A stretch of 64,000 nt of DNA, taken from the NCBI RefSeq assembly GCF_003852235.1, contig NZ_CP027732.1, forward strand, positions 5,704,001-5,768,000. Reading direction: 5' to 3'. This stretch comes from Pseudomonas sp. R4-35-07 (GTDB taxonomy: Bacteria > Pseudomonadota > Gammaproteobacteria > Pseudomonadales > Pseudomonadaceae). The position numbers and the translations under genes were made by a program. The notes below the pieces were generated by a model. It saw only the letters and a program-made list of their open reading frames with translations. It did not search any database and was not told the DNA's origin. Positions 9,174-19,974 of the stretch are shown here, piece by piece; position 1 is the first letter of the stretch; every line of letters starts with the position of its first letter.

Positions 9174-10670
9174 ATGACTGACAATACCGTTCGCGAAGGC
9201 GCGTCCAACCTGGGCGCCACCGAAGAGACCAGCGAGTTCGCCTCGCTGTTGATGCAAGAATTCAAGCCCAAGACCGAGCGCGCCCGCGAAGCCGTGGAAA
9301 CCGCCGTGCGCACCCTGGCCGAACAGGCTTTGGCGCAAACCGACCTGGTGTCCAACGACGCGATCAAGTCGATCGAATCGATCATCGCCGCCATCGACGC
9401 CAAGCTCACCGCCCAGGTCAACCAGATCATCCACCATCAGGATTTCCAGCAGCTGGAAAGCGCCTGGCGTGGCCTGCACTACCTGGTCAACAACACCGAG
9501 AGCGATGAGCAGCTGAAGATTCGCGTGCTCAACATCTCCAAGCCGGACCTGCACAAGACCTTGAAGAAATTCAAAGGCACGGCGTGGGACCAGAGCCCGA
9601 TCTTCAAGAAGATGTACGAAGAAGAATACGGCCAGTTCGGCGGCGAACCTTACGGCTGCCTGGTAGGCGACTACTACTTCGACCAGTCGCCGCCCGATGT
9701 GGAATTGCTGGGCGAGCTGTCGAAAGTCTGCGCCGCCATGCACTCGCCATTCATCGCTGCGGCTTCGCCGACCGTGATGGGCATGGGCTCGTGGCAGGAA
9801 CTGTCGAACCCGCGCGACCTGACCAAGATCTTCACCACCCCGGAATACGCCGGCTGGCGTTCGCTGCGTGAATCGGAAGATTCGCGCTACATCGGCCTGA
9901 CCATGCCACGCTTCCTGGCGCGCCTGCCGTACGGCGCCAAGACCGACCCGGTGGAAGCCTTCGCCTTCGAAGAAAACACCGACGGCGCCGACAGCTCCAA
10001 GTACACCTGGGCCAACGCCGCGTACGCGATGGCGGTGAACATCAACCGTTCGTTCAAGCACTACGGCTGGTGCTCGCGCATCCGTGGCATCGAGTCCGGC
10101 GGTGAAGTGGAAAACCTGCCGGCCCACACGTTCCCGACCGACGACGGTGGCGTGGACATGAAGTGCCCGACCGAAATCGCCATCAGCGACCGCCGTGAAG
10201 CGGAACTGGCGAAGAACGGTTTCATGCCGCTGCTGCACAAGAAAAACACCGACTTCGCCGCGTTCATCGGCGCCCAGTCGTTGCAGAAACCGGCCGAATA
10301 CGATGACCCGGACGCTACCGCCAACGCCAACCTGGCCGCGCGCCTGCCGTACCTGTTCGCCACCTGCCGTTTCGCGCACTACTTGAAGTGCATCGTGCGC
10401 GACAAGGTCGGCTCCTTCAAAGAGAAGGACGAAATGCAGCGCTGGTTGCAGGACTGGATCCTCAACTACGTCGACGGTGACCCGGCGCACTCCACCGAAA
10501 CCACCAAGGCCCAGCATCCCTTGGCAGCCGCCGAAGTGATCGTGGAAGAAGTGGAAGGCAACCCGGGGTACTACAACTCCAAGTTCTACCTGCGCCCGCA
10601 CTACCAGCTCGAAGGGCTGACGGTGTCGTTGCGTTTGGTATCGAAGCTGCCTTCGGCCAAGAGCGCTTAA
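9174..10670 (+). CDS. tssC: Type VI secretion contractile sheath large subunit TssC (VipB)
   Basis: TssC is the larger sheath subunit, disassembled by ClpV after firing. The 498-residue protein is full length and contains hallmark segments: LESAWRGLHYLV, GDYYFDQSPPDVELL, FARLPYG-like FLARLPYG, and EENTDGADSSKYTWANAAYA. It immediately follows tssB with GGGGAGC upstream of the ATG. Downstream is a palindromic repeat before hcp, which could separate sheath and tube expression. Confidence 0.98.
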   Translation: MTDNTVREGASNLGATEETSEFASLLMQEFKPKTERAREAVETAVRTLAEQALAQTDLVSNDAIKSIESIIAAIDAKLTAQVNQIIHHQDFQQLESAWRGLHYLVNNTESDEQLKIRVLNISKPDLHKTLKKFKGTAWDQSPIFKKMYEEEYGQFGGEPYGCLVGDYYFDQSPPDVELLGELSKVCAAMHSPFIAAASPTVMGMGSWQELSNPRDLTKIFTTPEYAGWRSLRESEDSRYIGLTMPRFLARLPYGAKTDPVEAFAFEENTDGADSSKYTWANAAYAMAVNINRSFKHYGWCSRIRGIESGGEVENLPAHTFPTDDGGVDMKCPTEIAISDRREAELAKNGFMPLLHKKNTDFAAFIGAQSLQKPAEYDDPDATANANLAARLPYLFATCRFAHYLKCIVRDKVGSFKEKDEMQRWLQDWILNYVDGDPAHSTETTKAQHPLAAAEVIVEEVEGNPGYYNSKFYLRPHYQLEGLTVSLRLVSKLPSAKSA

Positions 10671-10680
10671 GTAACTCGCT

Positions 10681-10780
10681 CGTTCCCACGCTCCGCGTGG
10701 GAATGCCGCCCGGGGACGCTCTGCGTCCCAGTAACGCAGAGCGTCACAGGATGCGTTACCACGCAGAGCGTGGGAACGAT
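10681..10780. repeat. Palindromic extragenic repeat between tssC and hcp
   Basis: CGTTCCCACGCTC (10681-10693) pairs with GAGCGTGGGAACG (10766-10778), and each arm is itself a small hairpin (CCCACGCTCCGCGTGGG). The inner part holds a second GACGCTCTGCGTC-type palindrome. This is a repeat class distinct from the GGGAGGGGGCTTGC elements elsewhere in the window. It fills nearly the whole tssC-hcp gap, so it could act as a processing or attenuation structure in the operon mRNA. Confidence 0.8.
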
Positions 10781-10818
10781 CACCAAATCAAGTGGCCTGG
10801 GCCACACAGGGAGAAAAC

Positions 10819-11307
10819 ATGGCTGTTGATATTTTCATCAAGATCGGCGACATCAAGGGCGAGTCCATGGACAAGGCCCACAAGGACGAGATCGACGTGC
10901 TGAACTGGAGCTGGGGCATGGCCCAGTCCGGCAACATGCATGTGGGCGGTGGCGGCGGCGCGGGCAAGGTGAATATCCAGGACCTGTCGCTGACCAAATA
11001 CGTCGACAAGGCGTCGCCGAACCTGATGATGCACTGCGCCAGCGGCAAGCACATCGACAAGGTCAAGCTGACCGTGCGCAAGGCCGGTGGCGAAAGCCAG
11101 GTCGAGTACATGGTGATCAACCTGGAAGAAGTCCTGGTGACCTCGCTGAGCACCGGCGGTTCGGGCACCGATGACCGCCTGACCGAGAACGTCACCCTGA
11201 ACTTCGCCCAAGTGATGGTCGACTACCAGCCGCAGAAAGCCGACGGCACCAAAGACGGCGGCGCGATCAAGTTTGGCTGGAACATCCGTTCCAACACCAA
11301 GCGCTGA
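10819..11307 (+). CDS. hcp: Type VI secretion tube protein Hcp
   Basis: Hcp hexamers stack into the inner tube propelled by the sheath. The 162-residue protein begins MAVDIFIKIGDIKGESMDKA and has the family's WSWGMAQSGN, SGKHIDKVKL and VTLNFAQVMVDY strands. I chose the ATG at 10819, preceded by AGGGAGA, over an in-frame start 9 codons upstream inside the repeat-derived region. It lies between tssC and tssE within the structural operon, so this is the main tube protein rather than an orphan Hcp. Confidence 0.97.
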   Translation: MAVDIFIKIGDIKGESMDKAHKDEIDVLNWSWGMAQSGNMHVGGGGGAGKVNIQDLSLTKYVDKASPNLMMHCASGKHIDKVKLTVRKAGGESQVEYMVINLEEVLVTSLSTGGSGTDDRLTENVTLNFAQVMVDYQPQKADGTKDGGAIKFGWNIRSNTKR

Positions 11308-11385
11308 TAGCCCTTGTGACCGTGGTTTCACGCCACGGTCGCAAACCTTGTGTTCCTCTCGCAACCCGTCCGTGGAGCTGCTTTG

Positions 11386-11901
11386 GTGGTAACTGAAATC
11401 GCTTCCCGCGACCGTCTGCAACCGTCCCTGCTGGACCGGCTGACCGACGACGACCCAACCAATCCCAAGGAAAGCGCGGACAAACGCGTGCTGTCCCTGA
11501 CCCAATTGAAAGCCTCGGTATTGCGCGACCTGGCGTGGCTGCTCAACACCACGTCGTTGCTCGATGCCGATGCCACGCTGCATACCCCGGCCGGCACCTC
11601 GGTGGTCAATTACGGCCTGCCGGCGCTGGCGGGCAACAGCGTTTCCAGCGTAGACATCAAGGCCTTGGAAGCGCTGATCTACCAAGCCATCGCGACGTTC
11701 GAGCCGCGCATCCTGCGCCATACGCTGCGCGTCAAAGCCCGCGTCGGCCAGGGTGAAATGAACCACAACGCCTTGAGTTTCGAGATCGAAGGCGACCTGT
11801 GGGCCCAGCCGGTGCCGTTGCGCCTGCTGCTGCAAACCGACCTGGACCTGGAGTCCGGCCATGTGCGTGTAGTGAACGCCGACCAACGGAGGCGCCCATG
11901 A
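11386..11901 (+). CDS. tssE: Type VI secretion baseplate protein TssE
   Basis: TssE is the gp25-like baseplate wedge protein. The product (171 residues from the chosen start) contains [11 protein letters not shown] near the N-terminus, [10 protein letters not shown], and [13 protein letters not shown], the family's gp25 segment. GTG at 11386 has GGAG 8 nt upstream; an earlier GTG at 11350 is possible but lacks a good ribosome site. Its stop overlaps the tssF start (ATGA), which indicates coupled translation. Confidence 0.94.
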   Translation: MVTEIASRDRLQPSLLDRLTDDDPTNPKESADKRVLSLTQLKASVLRDLAWLLNTTSLLDADATLHTPAGTSVVNYGLPALAGNSVSSVDIKALEALIYQAIATFEPRILRHTLRVKARVGQGEMNHNALSFEIEGDLWAQPVPLRLLLQTDLDLESGHVRVVNADQRRRP

Positions 11902-13757
11902 ACCCGCGCCTGCTGGAGCTGTACAACCAGGAACTGCACCATGTGCGCGAAAGCGCCGCCGAGTTCGCCAAGGAATACCCGAAGATCGCCAGTCGGCTGA
12001 CCCTGTCCGGCATGGACTGCGCCGACCCGTACGTCGAACGCCTGCTCGAGGGCTTTGCCTACCTCACCGCCCGCGTGCAGCTCAAGCTCGACGCCGAGTA
12101 CCCGACCTTCACCCACAACCTGCTGGAAATCGCCTACCCGCATTACCTGGCGCCCACGCCGTCGATGACCGTGGTGCAACTGCAGACCGACCCCGACGAA
12201 GGCTCCCTCGCCAGCGGCTTCCCCCTGCCCCGCGACACAGTACTGCGCGCCGCCCTGGGCCGTGAAACCCAGACCTGCTGCGAGTACCGCACCGCGCACC
12301 CGGTGACGCTGTGGCCGTTGCAGGTGAGCAATGCCGAATACTTCGGCAACCCTGCAGCCGTGCTCGGCCGCCTGGCCGCCAGCGAACCGAAAGCCAAGGC
12401 CGGCTTGCGCCTGACCCTGCGCACCGGCGCCGAGTTGCCATTCAACAGCCTCGACCTGGATAACCTGCCGCTGTACCTCAGCGGCGCCGATGAGCAACCG
12501 TTCCGCCTCTATGAACAATTGCTGGGCAACGCCTGTGCGGTGTTCGCACGCAAGCCCGGCGGTGATTGGGTTGAGCGCTTGCCTCAGGACGCCTTGCGCT
12601 CACGGGGCTTTGACGATGCCGACGCGGCCATGCCGGTGGTGGCGCGTGCGTTCCAGGGCTATCGGTTGTTGCAGGAATACTTCGCCCTGCCCCACCGCTT
12701 CCTGTTCGTTGAATTCGCCGAACTGAGCCGTGCGGTCAAACGCTGCGACGGCCAAGAGCTGGAATTGATCGTGCTGTTCGACCGTCACGAACCGAGCCTG
12801 GAGGGCAGCGTCGGCGCGGCGCAGTTCCTGCCGTTTTGCACGCCGGCGATCAACCTGTTCCCCAAACGCGTGGACCGCATCCACCTGTCCGACCGGGTCA
12901 ACGAACACCATGTGATCGCCGACCGCACGCGGCCGATGGATTTCGAGATTCATTCGTTGAGCGGCATCACCGGCCATGGCACCGGGCCAGAGCAGCCATT
13001 TTTGCCGTTTTACGCGGTGCGCGATCCCTCCCGCTACGGCCGCGACCAAGCCTATTACACGGTGCGCCGCGAACCGCGTGTGCTGTCCAGCGACCAGCGC
13101 CGCAACGGCCCGCGTTCCACCTATGTGGGCAGCGAAACCTTCGTCAGCCTGGTGGACAGCCGGCAAGCACCGTACCGCCATGATCTGCGCCAGTTGGGTG
13201 TGACCGCACTGTGCACCAACCGCGACCTGCCGCTGTTCATGAGCGTGGGCAACGGCAAGACCGATTTCACCCTGGCCGACAGCGCCCCAGTGCTCTCGGT
13301 GCGGTGCGTCGCAGGTCCCAGCCGCCCGCGCCCCAGCCATGCCCACGATGCCAAGGCCTGGCGGCTGATCAGCCAGTTGTCGCTCAACTACCTTTCCTTA
13401 AGCGAACAGGGCCAGGGCGCCGGTGCCTTGCGTGAGCTGTTGCGCCTGTACGGCGACAGCAACGACGCCGCCCTGCAATTGCAGATCGAAGGCTTGCGCG
13501 ACGTCAGCAGCAAGGCGGTGACCCGACGCCTGCCAATGCCGGGCCCGATTGTGTTTGGCCGCGGGTTAGAGATCACCCTGGAATTCGATGAAAACGCGTT
13601 TCGCGGCACCGGCGTGTTCCTGCTTGGTGCGGTGCTGGAACGCTTCCTGGCACGCTACGTGTCGATCAACAGTTTTACCGAGACGGTGATCCGTACCACC
13701 GAACGCGGCGAGATCATGCGATGGAAAGCCAAGCCCGGACGTCGTCCGACCCTGTGA
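11898..13757 (+). CDS. tssF: Type VI secretion baseplate protein TssF
   Basis: TssF (619 residues) is the large baseplate wedge protein that pairs with TssG in the baseplate. Recognisable family segments are [20 protein letters not shown] at the N-terminus, [18 protein letters not shown], and near the C-terminus [15 protein letters not shown] with [20 protein letters not shown] chose the ATG at 11898 rather than an upstream in-frame codon because it matches family N-termini, follows GGAGGCGCCC, and overlaps tssE by 4 bp. It overlaps tssG by 37 bp. Confidence 0.97.
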   Translation: MNPRLLELYNQELHHVRESAAEFAKEYPKIASRLTLSGMDCADPYVERLLEGFAYLTARVQLKLDAEYPTFTHNLLEIAYPHYLAPTPSMTVVQLQTDPDEGSLASGFPLPRDTVLRAALGRETQTCCEYRTAHPVTLWPLQVSNAEYFGNPAAVLGRLAASEPKAKAGLRLTLRTGAELPFNSLDLDNLPLYLSGADEQPFRLYEQLLGNACAVFARKPGGDWVERLPQDALRSRGFDDADAAMPVVARAFQGYRLLQEYFALPHRFLFVEFAELSRAVKRCDGQELELIVLFDRHEPSLEGSVGAAQFLPFCTPAINLFPKRVDRIHLSDRVNEHHVIADRTRPMDFEIHSLSGITGHGTGPEQPFLPFYAVRDPSRYGRDQAYYTVRREPRVLSSDQRRNGPRSTYVGSETFVSLVDSRQAPYRHDLRQLGVTALCTNRDLPLFMSVGNGKTDFTLADSAPVLSVRCVAGPSRPRPSHAHDAKAWRLISQLSLNYLSLSEQGQGAGALRELLRLYGDSNDAALQLQIEGLRDVSSKAVTRRLPMPGPIVFGRGLEITLEFDENAFRGTGVFLLGAVLERFLARYVSINSFTETVIRTTERGEIMRWKAKPGRRPTL

Positions 13758-14764
13758 GTACCCTGGACGCGATGCACCAGGAGCCCTGGGAATATGACTT
13801 CTTCCAGGCGCTGCGGCGTATCGAGTGCGAATCGCCGGACCTGCCGCGCCTGGGCCATTCTCTGCGCCTGGCGGATGACCCGCTGCGCCTGGGCCAACGG
13901 GCCGATTGCACCTTCGCCCCGGCCACACTGGCCTCGGTCGACCCCGGCGGTGACGGCAAGCCGGCGCGGCTGGAGCAGTTCTTCTTCGGCCTCGGCGGCC
14001 CCAACGGCCCGCTGCCGCTGCATATCACCGAGTACGTGCGCGAGCGCCAGCGCAACAATGCCGACAGCACCAGCAAACAGTTCCTGGATGTGTTCCACCA
14101 TCGCCTGCTGACCCTGTTCTACCGGGCCTGGGCCGAGGCACGCCCGACGGTCAGCCATGACCGCCCGGATGATGACTACTGGTCCGCACGCCTCGCCGCC
14201 TTGAGTGGCCGAGGCATGCCGAGCTTGCTCAACCAGGGCTTGATCCCCGACACGGCGAAGCTGCATTACAGCGGCCACCTGTCGGCGCAGACCCGTTACC
14301 CGGATGGCTTGAAGGCCATCCTCAGCGAGTACTTCAGCTTGCCGGTGGAAATCGAAGAATACGTCGGCCAGTGGCTGGAATTGCCCGAACTCAGCCGCGT
14401 CGGCGTCAGCGCCAACCGGCTCGGCGTGGATTTTTGCCTGGGCAGCCATGTGTGGGACCGCCAGCACAAATTCCGCATTCGCCTCGGGCCGCTGAAACTC
14501 GACGATTACATGGGCATGCTGCCCGGCCACCAGCCGTTCAACGAGCTGGTGGCGTGGGTCGCCGAGTACCTGGGCCATGAACTGGACTGGGACTTGAACC
14601 TGGTTCTGCAACAACCCGAAGTCCCGGCGCTGCAACTCAACGGCCAGTTCCGCCTGGGCTTCAACACCTGGCTCGGCCAACCTGCGCATGACGCCAACGA
14701 CCTAATCCTGGCACGGCATTACGCCGATCACGCCACCACCTCAAGGAATCCAGAGCATGGGTGA
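13721..14764 (+). CDS. tssG: Type VI secretion baseplate protein TssG
   Basis: TssG (347 residues) completes the TssF2G wedge. The family signature near the N-terminus is visible as EPWEYDFFQALRRIE and the downstream PNGPLPLHITEYVRER. Its start lies within the end of tssF, and its end overlaps tssH by 8 bp, so tssE-tssF-tssG-tssH form a run of overlapping frames. No frameshift or truncation is apparent. Confidence 0.96.
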   Translation: MESQARTSSDPVSTLDAMHQEPWEYDFFQALRRIECESPDLPRLGHSLRLADDPLRLGQRADCTFAPATLASVDPGGDGKPARLEQFFFGLGGPNGPLPLHITEYVRERQRNNADSTSKQFLDVFHHRLLTLFYRAWAEARPTVSHDRPDDDYWSARLAALSGRGMPSLLNQGLIPDTAKLHYSGHLSAQTRYPDGLKAILSEYFSLPVEIEEYVGQWLELPELSRVGVSANRLGVDFCLGSHVWDRQHKFRIRLGPLKLDDYMGMLPGHQPFNELVAWVAEYLGHELDWDLNLVLQQPEVPALQLNGQFRLGFNTWLGQPAHDANDLILARHYADHATTSRNPEHG

Positions 14765-17411
14765 AATCAGTCGCGCCGCACTGTTCGGCAAACTCAACAG
14801 CGTGGCCTACAAGGCCATCGAAGCCGCCACCGTGTTCTGCAAACTGCGGGGCAACCCGTATGTGGAACTGGCCCACTGGTTTCACCAGTTGCTGCAACTG
14901 CAGGATTCGGACCTGCACCGCATCATCCGCCAGTTCAACGTGGAGCCGGCGCGCCTGGCCCGCGACCTCACCGAAGCCCTGGACCGCCTGCCGCGTGGCT
15001 CGACCTCGATCACTGACCTGTCGTCCCATGTGGAAGAAGCCGTGGAGCGCGGTTGGGTGTACGGCAGCCTGATGTTCGGCGAAAGCCAGGTGCGCACCGG
15101 TTACCTGGTGCTGGGCATCCTGAAAACCCCGAGCCTGCGCCATGCGTTGCTGGGCTTATCGGCCGAGTTCGACAAGATCAAGCCCGAGGCCTTGAGCGAG
15201 CGTTTTGATGAATACGTCGGCGACTCGCCTGAGAATGCCCTCGGCGCCAGCGATGGTTTCAATGCCGGTGTTCCCGGCGAAGCCAGCGGCGCCATGGCCC
15301 CCAGCGCGATGGGCAAGCAGGAAGCGCTCAAGCGGTTTACCGTCGACCTGACCGAACAGGCGCGCAGCGGCAAGCTCGACCCGATCGTGGGGCGCGATGA
15401 AGAGATTCGCCAACTGGTGGATATCCTCATGCGTCGGCGCCAGAACAACCCGATCCTCACCGGTGAAGCCGGGGTGGGCAAGACAGCCGTGGTCGAAGGT
15501 TTCGCCCTGCGCATCGTCGCCGGCGATGTACCGCCGGCGCTCAAGGACGTGGAACTGCGCAGCCTCGACGTGGGCTTGCTGCAAGCCGGCGCGAGCATGA
15601 AAGGCGAGTTCGAACAGCGCCTGCGCCAAGTCATCGAAGACGTGCAGGCCTCGGCCAAGCCAATCATCCTGTTTATCGACGAGGCTCACACCCTGGTCGG
15701 TGCCGGTGGCGCGGCCGGCACGGGCGATGCGGCCAACCTGCTCAAGCCTGCCTTGGCCCGTGGCACCTTGCGTACCGTGGCCGCCACGACCTGGGCCGAG
15801 TACAAGAAGCACATCGAAAAAGACCCGGCCCTGACCCGCCGCTTCCAGGTGGTGCAAGTTGCCGAGCCGTCGGAAGACAAAGCGCTGCTGATGATGCGCG
15901 GCGTGGCCTCGACCATGGAGAAACACCATCAGGTGCAGATTCTCGATGAAGCCCTGGAAGCCTCGGTGAAGCTGTCCCACCGCTACATCCCCGCGCGCCA
16001 GTTGCCAGACAAATCCGTGAGCCTGCTGGACACTGCCTGCGCCCGCGTCGCCATCAGCCTGCACGCGGTGCCTGCCGAAGTGGACGACAGCCGTCGCCGT
16101 ATCGAAGCGCTGGAAACCGAACTGCAAATCATCGCCCGGGAACATGCGATCGGCATTGCGATTGGCGCGCGTCAAACCAACAGCGAAGCGCTGCTGACGG
16201 CCGAGCGTGAGCGCCTGGCCAGCCTGGAAAGCCGTTGGGCCGACGAGAAAGCCTTGGTGGATGAGCTGCTCGCCACCCGCGCAACGCTGCGTGAAAAAAT
16301 CGGCGAAGTCGACAGCGGCAACGACGAATTGCGCGCCCAACTGGTGGACCTGCAACAGCGCCTCAGCGCCCTGCAAGGCGAAACCCCGTTGATCCTGCCC
16401 ACCGTGGATTACCAGGCCGTGGCCTCGGTGGTCGCCGACTGGACCGGTATTCCGGTGGGCCGCATGGCGCGCAACGAACTGGAAACCGTACTCAACCTCG
16501 ACCAGCACCTCAAGAAACGCATCATCGGCCAGGACCACGCCCTGCAGATGATCGCCAAGCGCATCCAGACCTCCCGCGCCGGCCTCGACAACCCGAGCAA
16601 GCCGATTGGCGTGTTCATGCTGGCAGGCACCTCGGGTGTGGGCAAGACCGAAACCGCCCTGGCCCTGGCCGAAGCCATGTACGGCGGCGAGCAGAATGTG
16701 ATCACCATCAACATGAGCGAATTCCAGGAAGCCCACACGGTTTCCACCCTCAAAGGTGCGCCACCGGGCTATATCGGCTATGGCGAAGGCGGCGTGCTGA
16801 CTGAAGCGGTGCGGCGCAAACCCTACAGCGTGGTGCTGCTGGACGAGGTGGAAAAAGCCCACCCGGATGTGCATGAAATCTTCTTCCAGGTGTTCGACAA
16901 GGGCGTGATGGAAGACGGCGAAGGCCGGGTGATCGACTTCAAGAACACCTTGATCCTGCTGACCACCAATGCCGGTACCGAGCTGATTTCCCGCGTCTGC
17001 AAAGACCCGGCGAACATCCCCGAGCCCGAGGAAATCGCCAAGGCCCTGCGCCAGCCGCTGCTGGAGATTTTCCCACCCGCGCTGCTCGGCCGCCTGGTAA
17101 CCATTCCCTATTACCCGCTGAGCGACGAGATGCTCAAGGCGATCACTCGCCTGCAACTGAACCGCATCAAGAAGCGCGTGGAGAATACCCACAAGGTCGC
17201 CTTCGACTACGACGACGCGGTGGTCGACCTGATCGTCTCACGCTGCACCGAAACCGAAAGCGGCGGGCGCATGATCGACACCATCCTGACCAACAGCCTG
17301 CTGCCGGACATGAGCCGTGAATTCCTCACGCGCATGCTCGAAGGCAAGGCGCTGGCGGGGGTGCGCATCAGCAGCCGGGATAATGAATTGCACTACGACT
17401 TCAGCGATTGA
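14757..17411 (+). CDS. clpV: Type VI secretion AAA+ ATPase TssH (ClpV)
   Basis: ClpV hexamers disassemble contracted TssBC sheath so that it can be reused. The 884-residue protein has a Clp N domain (residues 1-150), then AAA-1 with Walker [10 protein letters not shown] and Walker [14 protein letters not shown], a middle coiled-coil region (about 405-540), and AAA-2 with Walker [10 protein letters not shown] and [13 protein letters not shown]. The N-terminus ([15 protein letters not shown]) is of ClpV rather than ClpB type. The AAA motifs are intact. It ends the core structural operon, just before an inverted repeat and vgrG. Confidence 0.98.
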   Translation: MGEISRAALFGKLNSVAYKAIEAATVFCKLRGNPYVELAHWFHQLLQLQDSDLHRIIRQFNVEPARLARDLTEALDRLPRGSTSITDLSSHVEEAVERGWVYGSLMFGESQVRTGYLVLGILKTPSLRHALLGLSAEFDKIKPEALSERFDEYVGDSPENALGASDGFNAGVPGEASGAMAPSAMGKQEALKRFTVDLTEQARSGKLDPIVGRDEEIRQLVDILMRRRQNNPILTGEAGVGKTAVVEGFALRIVAGDVPPALKDVELRSLDVGLLQAGASMKGEFEQRLRQVIEDVQASAKPIILFIDEAHTLVGAGGAAGTGDAANLLKPALARGTLRTVAATTWAEYKKHIEKDPALTRRFQVVQVAEPSEDKALLMMRGVASTMEKHHQVQILDEALEASVKLSHRYIPARQLPDKSVSLLDTACARVAISLHAVPAEVDDSRRRIEALETELQIIAREHAIGIAIGARQTNSEALLTAERERLASLESRWADEKALVDELLATRATLREKIGEVDSGNDELRAQLVDLQQRLSALQGETPLILPTVDYQAVASVVADWTGIPVGRMARNELETVLNLDQHLKKRIIGQDHALQMIAKRIQTSRAGLDNPSKPIGVFMLAGTSGVGKTETALALAEAMYGGEQNVITINMSEFQEAHTVSTLKGAPPGYIGYGEGGVLTEAVRRKPYSVVLLDEVEKAHPDVHEIFFQVFDKGVMEDGEGRVIDFKNTLILLTTNAGTELISRVCKDPANIPEPEEIAKALRQPLLEIFPPALLGRLVTIPYYPLSDEMLKAITRLQLNRIKKRVENTHKVAFDYDDAVVDLIVSRCTETESGGRMIDTILTNSLLPDMSREFLTRMLEGKALAGVRISSRDNELHYDFSD

Positions 17412-17430
17412 TCTGACGAAATACTGCTCA

Positions 17431-17525
17431 AAATGTGGGAGGGGGCTTGCCCCCGATGGCGGTGGGTCAGCCAGAAATTTCTAACCTGATACACCGCTAT
17501 CGGGGGCAAGCCCCCTCCCACATTT
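17431..17525. repeat. REP-type inverted repeat pair (REPIN) between clpV and vgrG
   Basis: Two arms of the GTGGGAGGGGGCTTGCCCCCGAT element stand in inverted orientation (17431-17457 and 17499-17525), about 40 bp apart. This is the same element found at six other gaps in the window. It lies at the junction between the core operon and the vgrG/effector module, where it could form a long mRNA hairpin. Confidence 0.93.
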
Positions 17526-17568
17526 GGATTCGGTTTTGTCAGTCATTACGCAATTTACGGGTTAACCG

Positions 17569-19512
17569 ATGCTATTCAACCAAGCCTCACGCCTGGCCAA
17601 AATCACCAGCCCTCTCGGGCCGGATGTGCTGCTGCTCAATGAAATGGGTGGCGGTGAAGAGTTAGGAAGGCTGTTCAACTATGAGCTGCAACTGACGTCC
17701 CTGGACGCCAACATCGACCTCAACCAGTTGCTGGGCAAGCCAATGAGTGTCGGCCTGCAACTGGCCGACGGTGGCGAGCGGCACTTTCACGGCATCGTCG
17801 CGCGCTGCAGCCAGAACATCGATCAGGGCCAGTTCGCCAGTTACCAGGTGACGCTGCGCCCCTGGCTGTGGCTGCTCAGCCGCACCTCCGACTGCCGGAT
17901 TTTTCAGAACCTGAGCATCCCGCAGATCATCAAGCAGGTGTTCCGCGACCTGGGTTTTTCCGACTTCGAAGATGCCCTGAGCCGGCCGTATCGCGAGTGG
18001 GAATACTGCGTGCAGTACCGCGAGACCAGCTTCGATTTTGTCAGCCGCCTGATGGAACAGGAAGGCATCTACTACTTCTTCCGCCACGAGCAGGACCGTC
18101 ACGTGCTGGTGCTGGCCGACGCCTACGGCGCCCACACCACGGTGCCCGGCTACGCGTCGATCCCGTATTACCCCAAGGACGAGCAGCAGCGCGAACGCGA
18201 CCATATGCATAACTGGCACCTGGCGCAGGAAGTGCAGCCGGGTTCGCTGGAGCTCAACGACTACGATTTCCAGCGCCCCAGCGCCAGCATCGACGTGCGC
18301 TCAGCCATGCCGCGCCCGCACACCGCCGGCGACTATCCGCTGTACGACTATCCCGGCACCTACGTGCAGAGCGCCGACGGCGAACACTACGCGCGCACCC
18401 GCATCGAAGCCCTGCAAACCCTGCATGAACAGATCGAGTTCGCCGGTAATGCCCGTGGCCTGGGTTCGGGCCACTTGTTCAGCCTCACCGGCTTCAGCCG
18501 CCAGGACCAGAACCGCGAATACCTGATCGTCGGCTGTCGCTACTACATCGTTCAGGAAAGCCTGGAAAGCGGCGGCGGCGCAGGCGGCGCGCAGTTCGAA
18601 AGCAGCCTCACCTGCATCGACGCCCAGCAGAGCTTTCGCCCGTTGGCCAGCACCCACCGCCCCGTCGTCAAAGGCCCGCAGACCGCGCTGGTGGTGGGCC
18701 CCAAGGGCGAGGAAATCTGGACCGACCAATACGGCCGCGTGAAGGTGCACTTCTACTGGGACCGCCACGACCAGTCCAACGAGAACAGCTCGTGCTGGAT
18801 CCGCGTATCGCAATCCTGGGCCGGCAAGAACTGGGGCTCGATGCAGATCCCACGGATCGGCCAGGAAGTGATCGTCAGCTTCCTCGAAGGCGACCCGGAC
18901 CGACCGATCATCACCGGGCGCGTGTACAACGCTGAGCAAACCGTACCTTACGACCTGCCGGAAAACGCCACCCAGAGCGGCATGAAAAGCCGCTCCAGCA
19001 AAGGCGGCACGCCGGCCAACTTCAATGAAATCCGCATGGAGGACAAGAAGGGGCTGGAGCAGCTGTACATCCATGCCGAGCGTAACCAGGACATTGTGGT
19101 GGAGGTGGATGAGAGCCATTCGGTGGGGCATGACCGGAATAAGAGTATTGGGCATGACGAGGTGGTGACCATCGGCAACGACCGTGTACGCGCAGTCAAG
19201 CACGACGACATGCTCATGGTGGGGTTCAGCAAGACAGACGCCATCAGTAAAAGCTACCTGATCGAAGTGGGCGAAAACCTGCGTTTGGTCTGTGGCAAAA
19301 GCGTGCTGGAGCTCAATGCCAGCGGGCAGATCAACCTCACTGGTGTTCAGATCAATGTGTACTCCGAAGGCAGCTCTGAAATTAATACAGGGGGCAAACT
19401 GCACCTGAATATTGGCGGTAAAGGCGGTACAACCCCCATGGGCCAAGGGGTCAAGGGCGACATCGACGCTGCCGTCAATTCCATGTTCCCCAAGCCGTCT
19501 TCCGGCCAATAA
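17569..19512 (+). CDS. vgrG: Type VI secretion spike protein VgrG
   Basis: VgrG trimers cap the Hcp tube and carry effectors. The 647-residue protein has the gp27-like N-terminal half (FNYELQLTSLD, WEYCVQYRETSFDFVSRLME, EQEGIYYFFRHE), the gp5-like OB-fold (DQYGRVKVHFYWDR, CWIRVSQSWAGKNWG, GQEVIVSFLEGDPDRPII), and a repetitive beta-helical tail (IVVEVDESHSVGHDRNKSIG). The C-terminal extension of about 40 residues is glycine-rich without a recognisable enzyme domain, so this appears to be a structural VgrG that delivers the adjacent PAAR-Rhs protein. Confidence 0.97.
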   Translation: MLFNQASRLAKITSPLGPDVLLLNEMGGGEELGRLFNYELQLTSLDANIDLNQLLGKPMSVGLQLADGGERHFHGIVARCSQNIDQGQFASYQVTLRPWLWLLSRTSDCRIFQNLSIPQIIKQVFRDLGFSDFEDALSRPYREWEYCVQYRETSFDFVSRLMEQEGIYYFFRHEQDRHVLVLADAYGAHTTVPGYASIPYYPKDEQQRERDHMHNWHLAQEVQPGSLELNDYDFQRPSASIDVRSAMPRPHTAGDYPLYDYPGTYVQSADGEHYARTRIEALQTLHEQIEFAGNARGLGSGHLFSLTGFSRQDQNREYLIVGCRYYIVQESLESGGGAGGAQFESSLTCIDAQQSFRPLASTHRPVVKGPQTALVVGPKGEEIWTDQYGRVKVHFYWDRHDQSNENSSCWIRVSQSWAGKNWGSMQIPRIGQEVIVSFLEGDPDRPIITGRVYNAEQTVPYDLPENATQSGMKSRSSKGGTPANFNEIRMEDKKGLEQLYIHAERNQDIVVEVDESHSVGHDRNKSIGHDEVVTIGNDRVRAVKHDDMLMVGFSKTDAISKSYLIEVGENLRLVCGKSVLELNASGQINLTGVQINVYSEGSSEINTGGKLHLNIGGKGGTTPMGQGVKGDIDAAVNSMFPKPSSGQ

Positions 19513-19527
19513 CGAGAACTGTGTTTA

Positions 19528-19962
19528 ATGACTTATCGACTCAATGAATTTCAATTCACCCTGCCCAGCGATGAGGTTCAGGATGCTTCCATCAATATTC
19601 TGAAGTTTGCCGCCCTGGGTACGTCATTGATCGTCAGCCGCAGCCTTCTCAGCGATGGCGAAACACTGCAGAGCAACTTCGAGGAACAACTGACCAAGCT
19701 GCAGAAACAAGTGCAAGACCTGCGCTACCAACCCGCCCAGGCCGTGCGAGTGGGCGCAGCGCAGGATATCGACGCCATCGAAGTGCATAACCAGTTCAGC
19801 AAAGGTGCCGAGCGCATACATCAGTATCAGTTGGCGCTAGTGATACCGGGTACCCGGCAAATGCTTGCTCTGAGCTATGTCAAAGCCCAGCCCCTGGGCG
19901 ACGCTGAAAATGCGCACTGGGCGACTATCAAACAAACCCTGTTGCTGAATCCGCAGCCTTGA
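19528..19962 (+). CDS. Eag-type T6SS effector chaperone (DUF1795/DcrB-like)
   Basis: The 144-residue protein resembles DUF1795 (DcrB-like fold) chaperones: MTYRLNEFQFTLP at the start, SLIVSRSLLSDGE in the middle and TRQMLALSYVKAQ near the end. Such Eag chaperones bind and shield the N-terminal transmembrane segments of PAAR effectors so these can be loaded on VgrG. The gene lies between vgrG (15 bp) and the PAAR-Rhs gene (12 bp), whose N-terminus indeed has hydrophobic segments. Function is inferred from fold family and from this vgrG-eag-rhs order. Confidence 0.88.
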   Translation: MTYRLNEFQFTLPSDEVQDASINILKFAALGTSLIVSRSLLSDGETLQSNFEEQLTKLQKQVQDLRYQPAQAVRVGAAQDIDAIEVHNQFSKGAERIHQYQLALVIPGTRQMLALSYVKAQPLGDAENAHWATIKQTLLLNPQP

Positions 19963-19974
19963 AGCCTCTCCTCC

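Noticed and set aside
15156..17192. Leftward 678-codon open frame over clpV
   Set aside because: It lies wholly opposite the intact ClpV coding sequence and has the same shadow composition.
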